Source: Clostridiales bacterium (GTDB lineage Bacteria; Bacillota; Clostridia; Lachnospirales; WQUN01). From it: a DNA stretch of 13,364 nucleotides. The notes under the pieces were generated by a model. It was not told the origin of the DNA. It saw nothing but the letters and a program-made list of their open reading frames with translations, and did not search any database. The stretch is from contig JAITPB010000154.1 of assembly GCA_031289625.1 (NCBI GenBank), positions 1-13,364 of the forward strand, written 5' to 3'. Below are positions 1-7,242 of the stretch, in pieces (within the stretch, counting starts at the first letter, position 1; the number at the start of each line of letters is the position of its first letter). The translations under genes and the position numbers were made by a program.

Positions 1-1463
1 ACAACAGCAATGACAATGATAAAAAAGAACTGCGGCTCAAAGACGACGCGGATCAGATCATAGCGTCCCTGGAGAACCTGCCCTGGATTGTGCGGGAAAT
101 CAAAAAAGGGACGCGGACGAAAAGACCCTCGCCGCCTTTTACCACCAGCACCTTGCAGCAAGAAGCCTCCAAATTACTGGGGTTCGCCACGGGCAAGACC
201 ATGATGGTCGCGCAGCAGCTCTATGAAGGCGTCGATATTCAAGGCGAGGGAACGCTGGGCCTGGTATCTTATATTCGTACTGATTCTGTGCGGATAGCGG
301 ACGAAGCGCACGAAGAAGCGAAACATTTTATTATAGGACGTTACGGCGAAGAATTTGCCAATCTGGAAAAACCGCAGTACAAATCCAAAGGCAGAACGCA
401 GGACGCCCACGAGGCCGTCCGGCCCACATATACCGCAAAAACGCCGGAAGCGATGAAAGCTTCTTTGACCAGGGAGCAATATAGGCTGTATAAGCTGATT
501 TGGGAACGTTTCCTCGCCAGTCAGATGACGCCGGCGATATATGACGTGCTGACCGTGAAAATATCCGTAGGGGAAACCGTGTTCCGCGCCGGCGGTTCGC
601 AGTTGAAGTTCAAAGGATATCTGGCTGTTTATAATAAGAATGAGCAGGATCCGGAAGAAGAGTTCAAAATGCCTGAACTGCTTGTGGATCAGCAGCTGAC
701 GCTCTTGGAGTTCCAGCCTGAGCAGCATTTTACCCAGCCGCCGCCGCGCTATTCGGAAGCGAGCCTGGTGAAAACGATGGAAGAACTGGGGATTGGCCGG
801 CCGAGCACCTATGCGAGTACCATCGGCAACATTATACAGCGCCATTATGTCATCAAGGAAAACAAGGTCTTCTATATGACAGATCTAGGCGAAATCGTGA
901 ACGACATCATGCGCAGCAACTTTGAAAACATCGTGGACATTGAGTTTACGGCGAAAATGGAAGAAAGCTTAGACAAAGTTGAGGAAGGCGGCTTGGAATG
1001 GAAGGAAATCGTCCGTAATTTTTACGCGCCGTTCAATGAAAAAATCCTTCTGGCGGAAGAAAAGATCGGTGAAATTGACGTCGAAGATGAAAAAACGGAT
1101 GTGCTTTGCGAAAACTGCGGCCGCAATATGGTGATCAAATTTGGCCGGTTCGGCAAATTCCTGGCCTGCCCAGGCTTTCCGGAATGCAGGAATACCAAGC
1201 CGTTTTTTGAGGATGCCGGCGTCCTCTGCCCGGTTTGCGGCGGGCGCGTGCTGATCAAAAAAACCAAGAAAGGACGCAAATTTTACGGCTGTGAAAAAGG
1301 TCCCGAATGCAATTTCATGACATGGGATCGGCCTACCGGCGAATTATGCCCGGAGTGCGGCGGATATATGGTGGAAAAAGGAAGGAAAAATAAAAGAACG
1401 GTTTGTTCCAACAGCCAGTGTAAATTTGTCAAAGAACTGGAAAACGAAACAGAACAGAATTAA
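1..1463 (+). CDS. topA: DNA topoisomerase I (type IA), 3' part; 5' end outside the window
   Basis: Relaxes negatively supercoiled DNA by nicking one strand and passing the other through, with a transient 5'-phosphotyrosine link. The frame is open from base 3, so the GTG at base 90 is not the true start; roughly the first 200-230 residues (the Toprim domain) are missing. Upstream of base 90 the frame already reads as topoisomerase. Visible are the PPFTTSTLQQEA motif and the active-site motif SYIRTDS, whose catalytic Tyr codon is at 270-272. Further motifs are QDAHEAVRPT, the PPRYSEASLVKTMEELGIGRPSTYA block and the D-I-E-F-T-A-K-M-E segment. The C-terminus carries three four-cysteine zinc ribbons (cysteine codons from about 1107-1187, 1227-1310 and 1347-1421), the usual DNA-binding tail in Bacillota. 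The TAA stop is 25 bases before codY, so the two are probably cotranscribed. Family identity is certain; nothing looks broken. Confidence 0.97.
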   Translation, partial: NSNDNDKKELRLKDDADQIIASLENLPWIVREIKKGTRTKRPSPPFTTSTLQQEASKLLGFATGKTMMVAQQLYEGVDIQGEGTLGLVSYIRTDSVRIADEAHEEAKHFIIGRYGEEFANLEKPQYKSKGRTQDAHEAVRPTYTAKTPEAMKASLTREQYRLYKLIWERFLASQMTPAIYDVLTVKISVGETVFRAGGSQLKFKGYLAVYNKNEQDPEEEFKMPELLVDQQLTLLEFQPEQHFTQPPPRYSEASLVKTMEELGIGRPSTYASTIGNIIQRHYVIKENKVFYMTDLGEIVNDIMRSNFENIVDIEFTAKMEESLDKVEEGGLEWKEIVRNFYAPFNEKILLAEEKIGEIDVEDEKTDVLCENCGRNMVIKFGRFGKFLACPGFPECRNTKPFFEDAGVLCPVCGGRVLIKKTKKGRKFYGCEKGPECNFMTWDRPTGELCPECGGYMVEKGRKNKRTVCSNSQCKFVKELENETEQN

Positions 1464-1476
1464 AGCTGGACGAAAC

Positions 1477-1481
1477 GGGGG
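1477..1481 (+). promoter_or_regulatory. ribosome binding site of codY (GGGGG)
   Basis: A G-run seven bases before the ATG at 1489. It is a weak match to the anti-Shine-Dalgarno sequence, but it supports this start over the longer in-frame ATG at 1426, which lies inside topA and would add 21 residues with no counterpart in CodY. Confidence 0.5.
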
Positions 1482-1488
1482 CTGTCTC

Positions 1489-2268
1489 ATGTTAGAAACG
1501 AAATCGCTGACAAGACGCGTCAGCGGGTTGATTCAGCAGACAGAGGACTTGGATAGGCTTTTAACGGATGTATCCGGCGCTCTCAGCGCGTCTGTCCATG
1601 CCAGCGTCCTCATTCTGGATGGGGACGGACGGGTTGCCGCGCGCGGCGTTTTGCCGGAGGAGAATTTTTTGCTGGATTGCCCTGACGCGCTGGAAAGCGG
1701 GCATGTGGACGGGGCGCTGAATGAGCGCTTGAGAAGCATCGTGGAGAGCGTGGGCAATATCCCCATGTCCAATCTGTACGCAGCCGATCTGTACGCAAAC
1801 GCCCCCACTTCGCCGTATTTCGCCGGTGTCTTTCCCATCAGCGCCAGAACCCAGCGGATCGGAACCATGGTGGTTTACCGGCGCGGCAGCGCGTTTCTGG
1901 AGGAGGAGACGCTCCGCACGGAAATGTGCGTGATGGTTATCGCGCTTTCCATGGGCTGTTCGATCAGCCAAATCAACGCCGAATCCAGCCGGAGATCCAA
2001 AATCGTAAAATCCGCGATTGGAACGCTGTCCTATTCCGAAATGGAAGCCGTGCTTCATATTTTTGAGGAACTGAGCGGCCGCGAAGGCGTTGTCATCGGC
2101 AGCAAAGTCGCGGACAAGGCGGGCATTACGCGTTCTGTGATTGTCAACGCGCTGCGCAAGCTCGAAAGCGCCGGCGTCATCGAGTCCAAATCGTTGGGGA
2201 TGAAGGGGACATATCTCAAAATACTAAATGATTCATTTTTGCATGAGCTGCAAAAAAATAAATTTTAG
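1489..2268 (+). CDS. codY: GTP-sensing global transcriptional regulator CodY
   Basis: CodY represses amino-acid synthesis, transport and stationary-phase genes of Bacillota when GTP and branched-chain amino acids are plentiful. The product from this start is 259 residues, the same length as Bacillus subtilis CodY. Residues about 1-155 form the GAF-type effector domain (TQRIGTMVVYR near 121-131). Residues about 180-250 form the winged helix-turn-helix: SYSEMEAVLHIFEEL, then ADKAGITRSVIVNALRKL and SAGVIESKSLGMKGTY, nearly identical to characterised CodY proteins as I recall them. The effector domain is clearly more diverged than the DNA-binding domain, so the amino-acid contact residues cannot be assigned from sequence alone. 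It lies 25 bases after topA and is followed by a probable terminator, suggesting a topA-codY operon. The trmFO, xerC, hslV and hslU genes found between topA and codY in Bacillus are absent here. Family assignment is very secure. Confidence 0.96.
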   Translation: MLETKSLTRRVSGLIQQTEDLDRLLTDVSGALSASVHASVLILDGDGRVAARGVLPEENFLLDCPDALESGHVDGALNERLRSIVESVGNIPMSNLYAADLYANAPTSPYFAGVFPISARTQRIGTMVVYRRGSAFLEEETLRTEMCVMVIALSMGCSISQINAESSRRSKIVKSAIGTLSYSEMEAVLHIFEELSGREGVVIGSKVADKAGITRSVIVNALRKLESAGVIESKSLGMKGTYLKILNDSFLHELQKNKF

Positions 2269-2288
2269 TTTAATCTTTCCCTTGCTTT

Positions 2289-2326
2289 AAAGACCTCGCC
2301 CGAAATTTTTTGGCGCGGCCTTTTTT
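2289..2326 (+). terminator. probable intrinsic terminator after codY
   Basis: The arms AAAGACCTCGCC (2289-2300) and GGCGCGGCCTTT (2312-2323) pair with two mismatches around an 11-base loop, and the T-run 2321-2326 follows. It begins about 20 bases after the codY stop. The mismatches suggest only moderate efficiency, so some read-through into sbcD is plausible. No convincing promoter is visible between this hairpin and sbcD. Confidence 0.65.
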
Positions 2327-2340
2327 GCTGAAAACAAATG

Positions 2341-2346
2341 AGGAGA
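2341..2346 (+). promoter_or_regulatory. ribosome binding site that sets the sbcD start
   Basis: AGGAGA with a six-base spacer to the ATG at 2353. The alternative in-frame ATG at 2338 directly abuts this motif and has no site of its own. The 2353 start gives the standard SbcD N-terminus MRILHTSDWH. Confidence 0.8.
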
Positions 2347-2352
2347 AAGCGG

Positions 2353-3513
2353 ATGCGTATTTTACATACTTCAGATTGGCATCTGGGCAAACATTTGGAA
2401 ATGTATTCCCGTTTACCAGAGCAGGAAGAATTTATCGGCGAACTGGTGGAAATCGTGGAATCGCGTCAGGTGGATCTCATTTTGATCGCTGGGGACGTGT
2501 ATGACACAGCCAACCCGCCCGCAGAGGCGGAGCATTTGTTTTACCGGTCGCTGCTGCGTCTGTCTGACGGCGGCAGACGTCCAGTCGTCGTCATAGCGGG
2601 CAATCATGATAGCCCGGAACGGCTGGCCGCCGCCGGGACGCTGGCCGCCCAAATCGGCGTGTTTATCATCGGCCTGCAGAGAAATTTCGCTGACGGGGCG
2701 CTGGAGCTGTCTCTGAATGGGGAAACCGCGGTGATCCTGACGATGCCATACCCGAGCGAAAAACGGCTCAACGAAGTTTTCGCGGGCCAGAACCAGCAGG
2801 AGGAACTGCAAAAAAGCTATTCCGAAAAAATCGGCGGCATGTTCACGCGGCTGTCCGAAAAATACCGGGATGATACGATCAATCTGGCGATGGGGCATTT
2901 CTATGTGCGCGGCGGTGAATCGTCCGGCTCCGAACGGGAGATTCAGTTGGGCGGCAGTTATGCCGTCGATCCGGCTGCGCTGCCCAGCAAGGCCCAGTAT
3001 ATCGCCATGGGGCATTTGCACCGGCCGCAAAGTGTGGCCGGAACGAAACGGGCTTTCTATTCCGGCTCTCCCATTCAATATTCCAAAAGCGAGATTGGCT
3101 ACGCCAAATGCGTGTATCTGGCCGAGATACATCCGGGCGGCGAGCCGGAGATAGAAAAAATTTATCTGCGCAACTATAAGCCGGTTGAGGTCTGGAAGGC
3201 GCAGAGCGTGCAAGACGCTCTAGAGCTGTGCGAGCGGCACGCGGCGGAAAACACGTGGGTTTTTATGGAGATCAAAACGGACAAGCCGCTGCTCCCTTCC
3301 GAAATCAAACTGATGAAATCGCTGAAAAAAGACATTGTGGAAATCTGCCCCCTTCTGGAGGCTTTCGGGGCAGACATGTTACTGGAAGCGGAAGAAGAAA
3401 AATCTTTAGAAGAGGAATTCCGTGATTTTTATCAAGAGACGCGAGGCGCGGTTCCCACTGAAAATTTGGTTTCCTGTTTTCTGTCGTTAAGCGCCGGGGA
3501 GGATGAGTTGTGA
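2353..3513 (+). CDS. sbcD: exonuclease subunit SbcD (Mre11-type calcineurin-like phosphoesterase)
   Basis: Nuclease subunit of the SbcCD complex. It cleaves DNA hairpins and cruciforms and trims blocked double-strand ends in a manganese- and ATP-dependent way together with SbcC. The 386-residue product shows the metallophosphoesterase motifs in order: D8 and H10 in HTSDWH, D48 in AGDVYD, N84-H85-D86 in AGNHDSPERL, H182 in MGHFYV, and H221 and H223 in MGHLHRP. The metal ligands therefore all appear present. The C-terminal ~120 residues match the SbcD capping region, with the KAQYIAMGHLHRPQ and FYSGSPIQYS segments before it. The stop overlaps the sbcC start by four bases (GTGA), indicating translational coupling. 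It follows a probable terminator and has no obvious promoter of its own, so expression may depend on read-through or a weak promoter I cannot see. Length and motifs are normal for the family. Confidence 0.97.
   Translation: MRILHTSDWHLGKHLEMYSRLPEQEEFIGELVEIVESRQVDLILIAGDVYDTANPPAEAEHLFYRSLLRLSDGGRRPVVVIAGNHDSPERLAAAGTLAAQIGVFIIGLQRNFADGALELSLNGETAVILTMPYPSEKRLNEVFAGQNQQEELQKSYSEKIGGMFTRLSEKYRDDTINLAMGHFYVRGGESSGSEREIQLGGSYAVDPAALPSKAQYIAMGHLHRPQSVAGTKRAFYSGSPIQYSKSEIGYAKCVYLAEIHPGGEPEIEKIYLRNYKPVEVWKAQSVQDALELCERHAAENTWVFMEIKTDKPLLPSEIKLMKSLKKDIVEICPLLEAFGADMLLEAEEEKSLEEEFRDFYQETRGAVPTENLVSCFLSLSAGEDEL
3496..3503 (+). promoter_or_regulatory. ribosome binding site of sbcC, inside the end of sbcD
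   Basis: GGGGAGGA with a six-base spacer to the GTG at 3510. It supports the GTG start that overlaps the sbcD TGA by four bases and so couples translation of the two subunits. Confidence 0.8.
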
Positions 3514-6500
3514 GACCGTTAAGCTTGAAGATTCAGGGACTCAACAGCTTTGAGGAAGAGCAGGTCATTGACTTTGAAAAACTGACGGCTGGCGGGCTGT
3601 TTGGCATCTTTGGGCCGACAGGCAGCGGAAAGTCAACCATCATCGACGCGATTACCCTGGCGCTCTATGATAAAATATCCCGTTATGACGGGGATAAACA
3701 AACCAGGCAGTTTATGAACGCCAATGTCAAAACCCTGGCCGTATGTTTTTGTTTTGAGCTGGGCGGGGCGGTTTACACGGCGGAACGATCCTATGAACGT
3801 TTGCGCAAAAGTAAAACCGCCGCGGACGAGGCGCTTCAACCTGTGGCGTCGCGGCTGTATGAAAAAAGGCCGGATGGCATCGAGGTGCTGGCGGACAAGT
3901 CCAAAAAAATGACGGAAGAAGCGGCGCGCCTGATCGGCATCAGCTATTATGATTTTACGCGCTCCGTGATCTTGCCGCAGGGAAAATTCAGCGAATTTTT
4001 GCTTCTGGCCAACAGAGACCGCCGCGACATGCTGGAGCGGATTTTTCGGCTGGAGCGTTATGGAGACAGTCTGAACAAAAAAATCAGCGGCAAAGCGAAC
4101 GAGGTGAAAACACAACTGGCTGTTGCAGAGAATAGCCTCAATCTCCTCGGGGATGTTACAAAAGATCGGCTGCAAGAAGAAACGGAAAAACTCGACAAGG
4201 CGGTTTTGGAACTGTCGCGGCTGAAACAAACGCAGGAGACAGATCGCCAAGAATGGATACGCTTGAAATCCTTGCGGGAAATCTATGATGAATACCTGCG
4301 CTTCTTGCGTCTGCGCGTCCAATACAGGAACGGCGATCCTGCGCGGACAGAGAAATCGTCGTGCCTGCAAAAAGCCAAGCGAGCGGATTGGGTAAAGCCG
4401 CTGATGGATGAGGCCGCGCGCGTCCAAACAAAAGCGGAGCGGATTCAGAGCCAATGGGAAGCAGAAAACAGGCGGCTGGCCGGTGCGGCGGCCTTTGAGG
4501 AACAAACGCGGATCGCGCATGAGGACGCCTCTGCCCAAAAAGACGAGCGTTATCCGCAGCTTCTCAAAAGAGAAGCGGATCTCCACCAGGCCATACGCGT
4601 GACCGGTGCACTGCGCTTGATGGAAGAGGAACGCGAGACGCTGTTGAAAGGTTTCGCGGTGTTAAAAGAACAGGAAGGCAAGCTGCGCGCCGAACACAAA
4701 GAAGGCGAAGCAAGCCGTAAACATCTGCGGGCGGAACGGGAAAAGCTGGAGGCACGGAAACAAGAAATCCAGGTTTCGCAGGAGTTCCGGCAAAAAATCG
4801 GCGAAGGTTACGATCTTTTGCGGAGCTGGGAAGAAGTGCGAAAGCGGACGGCCCGCCGCAAAACGGAAATGGAACAGGCCGCCGCAAAGGTTGGCGGGGC
4901 TGTCTCCGATTATGAAACAGCGGCCAGCGAACTGCAAAAGGCGTCGGAAGCTTACGAGGCTTTATCGCGGCAAGGCCCTGTCGGCGCGGCCGGCGCGCCG
5001 GAATGGCTGGAACAGAATCAAAATTGGCTGCAGGCGGAAAGCGACTTAAATCGAAATCTGGAAAACGATGAACTCTTGACAGCGGCCCGGCGGCAAAAAG
5101 CGGAAGGGGAAAAGGAACGGGAAAAATGCAGGGCAGTTTTATCCGAAGCCGCGCGGCGTCAGAAAGAAGCTGAAACTCTTTACGCCAGCGCAGAGGCTTC
5201 GCTGGAGCACATCCGTCACACCAACGCAGTGCTGATTCTGGCGGAAGGGCTGACGGAGAATGAGCCTTGCCCGGTTTGCGGTTCCCTGCTCCATCCGCAC
5301 CCGGCTATCTCGTCCGGACAATCGTCCGTCGGACAATCCGAACGATTGTCCGATCATTCCCTCCAAGACGCGATCCAAAGCCGAGACAGCGCCGCGCCGC
5401 GTCTGGAGGCCGCCAGAGCGGCGTATCAGCAAGCTATGATTGCCTTTCAAACAGTGGAGCGGCGTCTGGAGCCGCTGGAAGCAGAAATAACGGTGCGGAC
5501 GGCGCGCCTGGGCGCGTTCGAACCAGAGCGGGAAAAACAGGCGCTGGCGGAATGGAAACAGAAACTGAACACGCTGGAAAAAAATATTAAAATTTTTGAA
5601 GCGTCCCAAAAAAAATTGGAAAAGAAACTGCAGGATTGGCGGGTGCAGACTGCCGCCGCGCGGGAGCGAATGGAATCGTGCCAAAACCGCCGCCTGGAAA
5701 CGGGTTCGGATTGGGAAAAAGTGGAAGAGGAATGCGCCGGGATCAAAACGCAATTGGAAGCCTTCGCCCAGGATTTTTCCCTGCCGAATTTTACCCCCTT
5801 ACATTTCAAAACGTGGCGGGAAAAAATCCTCGCCTTTGACAAAGAGCGGGAAGAACTGGATAAACAGGAAAATGCGCTGCGCCTTCAATGGGAAAAATGG
5901 GAGCAAACATTGACGGAACTGCAAAGCCGCGCCGCGGAGATGGAAAAACAATTGAGCGTTATCCTCGCGCAAGGGCAGGAAAAAAAGCAAATGATCGATC
6001 AGCAGAAAGAGGCCCTTTCGCGGTTGATGGAAGCGCCGGGGATGATTGTTCCGGCCGCGCCGGCGGATCCGCAGAAGGCTCTGCAAGCCTTGCAAAAAGA
6101 AACCAAGAACCTGCTGTCCGCGTTTGACGAAGCCGCCGCCAAGAGTGCCGCCGCCGCTGAAGAAAAGCAAAAGCTGGCGACGCTTGTTGCGGGGCTCCAA
6201 AAACAGCGTGAAACCATGCTGGAATTGCTGGAGACGCAAATGGCCCGGCTGAACAGCGCCATGCGGGAAAATTCTTTTGCCTCACAGGAAGAACTTTTAT
6301 CCAGCCTGATGGAGCCAGCGGCGCGAATCAAACTGGAAAAAGAACTTGAGGCCGAATTGGACGCTTTCAAAAAAGCCGAGGACAACATCGTCCGGCTGCA
6401 AGAAAAAATAAAAGCCATGCAAGCCATTGATGAAGATCTATCCGGCTTGCGTGAGAAAGAAGCGATCCTAGAAACGCGCATCGCCCAGCAGAACGCAGAC

Positions 6501-7118
6501 ATTGAGAACTTGACGCGGCAAAACGCCGTCTCGCAGGAACGCACCGCCCAAATGGCCCGGGATCTGGAGCGGGCCAACGTCTTGCGGGCAGAGCGGAAAA
6601 CTTTGACAGAGCAGAATGATCTTTTAAGCGATCTCACAGAACTTTTGAAGGGCAACCGTTTTGTAGAATTTATCGCCCGGCGTCAATTGAAGTACATCAC
6701 GGCTGAAGCCTCCATCCGCCTGAAGGAAATGACCGCGGGCCGCTTTGCGCTGGAACTGGACGGGACGGATTTTATCATCCGGGACGATTACAACGGCGGC
6801 GTCCGGCGCTCTCCCAAAACGCTTTCTGGCGGGGAAACATTTATGACTTCGCTTTGCCTCGCGCTGGCTCTGTCCAGTAAGATTCAATTGAAAAGCCGCG
6901 CCCCGCTCGACTTTTTCTTTCTGGACGAAGGGTTCGGCACGTTGGATCAAGCGGCTCTGGATGCTGTCATGAACTCTCTGGAAAAACTGCGCAGGGAAAA
7001 AATGAAAATCGGCGTCATCACGCATGTGGAAGAATTGAAAAGCCGGCTGAGCGCAAAGCTCATCGTGACCCCGCAGGAACAAGGATTGCATGGAACGCTG
7101 GTTCGCATTGAGATGTAG
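3510..7118 (+). CDS. sbcC: exonuclease subunit SbcC (Rad50-type SMC-like ATPase)
   Basis: ATPase and DNA-tethering subunit of the SbcCD nuclease. The product is 1202 residues, in the upper part of the family range. The N-terminal half-ATPase has the Walker A loop GPTGSGKST at residues 35-43, followed by a Q-loop region around VILPQGKFSEFLL. Long charged, heptad-rich coiled coils (roughly 190-580 and 620-1040) flank a central zinc hook CPVC at residues 587-590, which dimerises two molecules through a shared zinc ion. The C-terminal half-ATPase has the ABC signature LSGGE at 1105-1109, Walker B FFFLDEGFGTLD with D1139-E1140, and the ITHVEEL switch region. All catalytic motifs are intact. GTG is the start because of the four-base overlap with sbcD and a strong ribosome binding site. 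Just after the hook the gene contains a perfect DNA palindrome encoding a Ser/Gln-rich stretch, unlike the surrounding coil. The gene ends before a strong bidirectional terminator. Confidence 0.97.
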   Translation: MRPLSLKIQGLNSFEEEQVIDFEKLTAGGLFGIFGPTGSGKSTIIDAITLALYDKISRYDGDKQTRQFMNANVKTLAVCFCFELGGAVYTAERSYERLRKSKTAADEALQPVASRLYEKRPDGIEVLADKSKKMTEEAARLIGISYYDFTRSVILPQGKFSEFLLLANRDRRDMLERIFRLERYGDSLNKKISGKANEVKTQLAVAENSLNLLGDVTKDRLQEETEKLDKAVLELSRLKQTQETDRQEWIRLKSLREIYDEYLRFLRLRVQYRNGDPARTEKSSCLQKAKRADWVKPLMDEAARVQTKAERIQSQWEAENRRLAGAAAFEEQTRIAHEDASAQKDERYPQLLKREADLHQAIRVTGALRLMEEERETLLKGFAVLKEQEGKLRAEHKEGEASRKHLRAEREKLEARKQEIQVSQEFRQKIGEGYDLLRSWEEVRKRTARRKTEMEQAAAKVGGAVSDYETAASELQKASEAYEALSRQGPVGAAGAPEWLEQNQNWLQAESDLNRNLENDELLTAARRQKAEGEKEREKCRAVLSEAARRQKEAETLYASAEASLEHIRHTNAVLILAEGLTENEPCPVCGSLLHPHPAISSGQSSVGQSERLSDHSLQDAIQSRDSAAPRLEAARAAYQQAMIAFQTVERRLEPLEAEITVRTARLGAFEPEREKQALAEWKQKLNTLEKNIKIFEASQKKLEKKLQDWRVQTAAARERMESCQNRRLETGSDWEKVEEECAGIKTQLEAFAQDFSLPNFTPLHFKTWREKILAFDKEREELDKQENALRLQWEKWEQTLTELQSRAAEMEKQLSVILAQGQEKKQMIDQQKEALSRLMEAPGMIVPAAPADPQKALQALQKETKNLLSAFDEAAAKSAAAAEEKQKLATLVAGLQKQRETMLELLETQMARLNSAMRENSFASQEELLSSLMEPAARIKLEKELEAELDAFKKAEDNIVRLQEKIKAMQAIDEDLSGLREKEAILETRIAQQNADIENLTRQNAVSQERTAQMARDLERANVLRAERKTLTEQNDLLSDLTELLKGNRFVEFIARRQLKYITAEASIRLKEMTAGRFALELDGTDFIIRDDYNGGVRRSPKTLSGGETFMTSLCLALALSSKIQLKSRAPLDFFFLDEGFGTLDQAALDAVMNSLEKLRREKMKIGVITHVEELKSRLSAKLIVTPQEQGLHGTLVRIEM
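5315..5353 (+). repeat. palindromic repeat cluster inside sbcC next to the zinc-hook codons
   Basis: CGGACAATC occurs directly at 5315-5323 and 5330-5338, and its reverse complement GATTGTCCG at 5344-5352. The second copy and the inverted copy form a perfect ten-base stem (5329-5338 with 5344-5353) around a five-base loop. The first copy can compete for the same inverted arm. GTCCGGAC at 5312-5319 is a further small palindrome. The sequence stays in frame and encodes residues of the type SSGQSSVGQSERL, about 15 residues after CPVC. A loop in the protein would tolerate such an insertion. The origin, whether a dispersed palindromic element or a local expansion, cannot be told from one copy. Confidence 0.75.
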
Positions 7119-7139
7119 ATAGGCGGATCTGGATGGGAT

Positions 7140-7155
7140 GGGCGCGCTGGCGCCC
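7140..7155. other. small perfect hairpin before the convergent terminator
   Basis: GGGCGC (7140-7145) and GCGCCC (7150-7155) pair around the four-base loop GCTG. No T-run follows on either strand, so it is not a terminator by itself. It could help stabilise the ends of sbcC or tuf messages beside the main hairpin, or be incidental in GC-rich spacer. Confidence 0.4.
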
Positions 7156-7156
7156 G

Positions 7157-7215
7157 AAAACAAGAGACGGCGTTTCGCGTATTTTTTGCCCGCGAAACGC
7201 CGCCTCTTGTTTTTT
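7157..7215. terminator. strong bidirectional intrinsic terminator between sbcC and tuf
   Basis: The arms 7157-7179 and 7191-7213 pair over about 22 of 23 positions, with a single A/C mismatch, around an 11-base loop. Plus-strand transcripts end in a T-run at about 7210-7215, and minus-strand transcripts read TTTT after the stem. It sits 38 bases after the sbcC stop and about 27 bases after the tuf stop (in the minus direction), exactly where the two blocks converge, so it can serve both. Confidence 0.92.
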
Positions 7216-7242
7216 GATCTGAGCTTATACAATAGCCTTAAC

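Noticed and set aside
1426..1488. Longer codY start at 1426
   Set aside because: The extra 21 residues lie mostly inside the topA end, have no counterpart in CodY, and the ATG at 1489 gives exactly the usual 259 residues.
2413..3213. 266-residue antisense frame across sbcD
   Set aside because: It mirrors conserved metallophosphoesterase codons and has no recognisable protein features.
3633..4586. 317-residue open frame antisense to sbcC
   Set aside because: Rich in Phe, Arg and Gln, the typical reverse image of a coiled-coil gene; no start signal or family motif.
5999..6655. 218-residue Ser-rich antisense frame in sbcC
   Set aside because: The Ser/Ala/Phe composition is the reverse complement of coiled-coil codons; no domain or ribosome binding site recognised.
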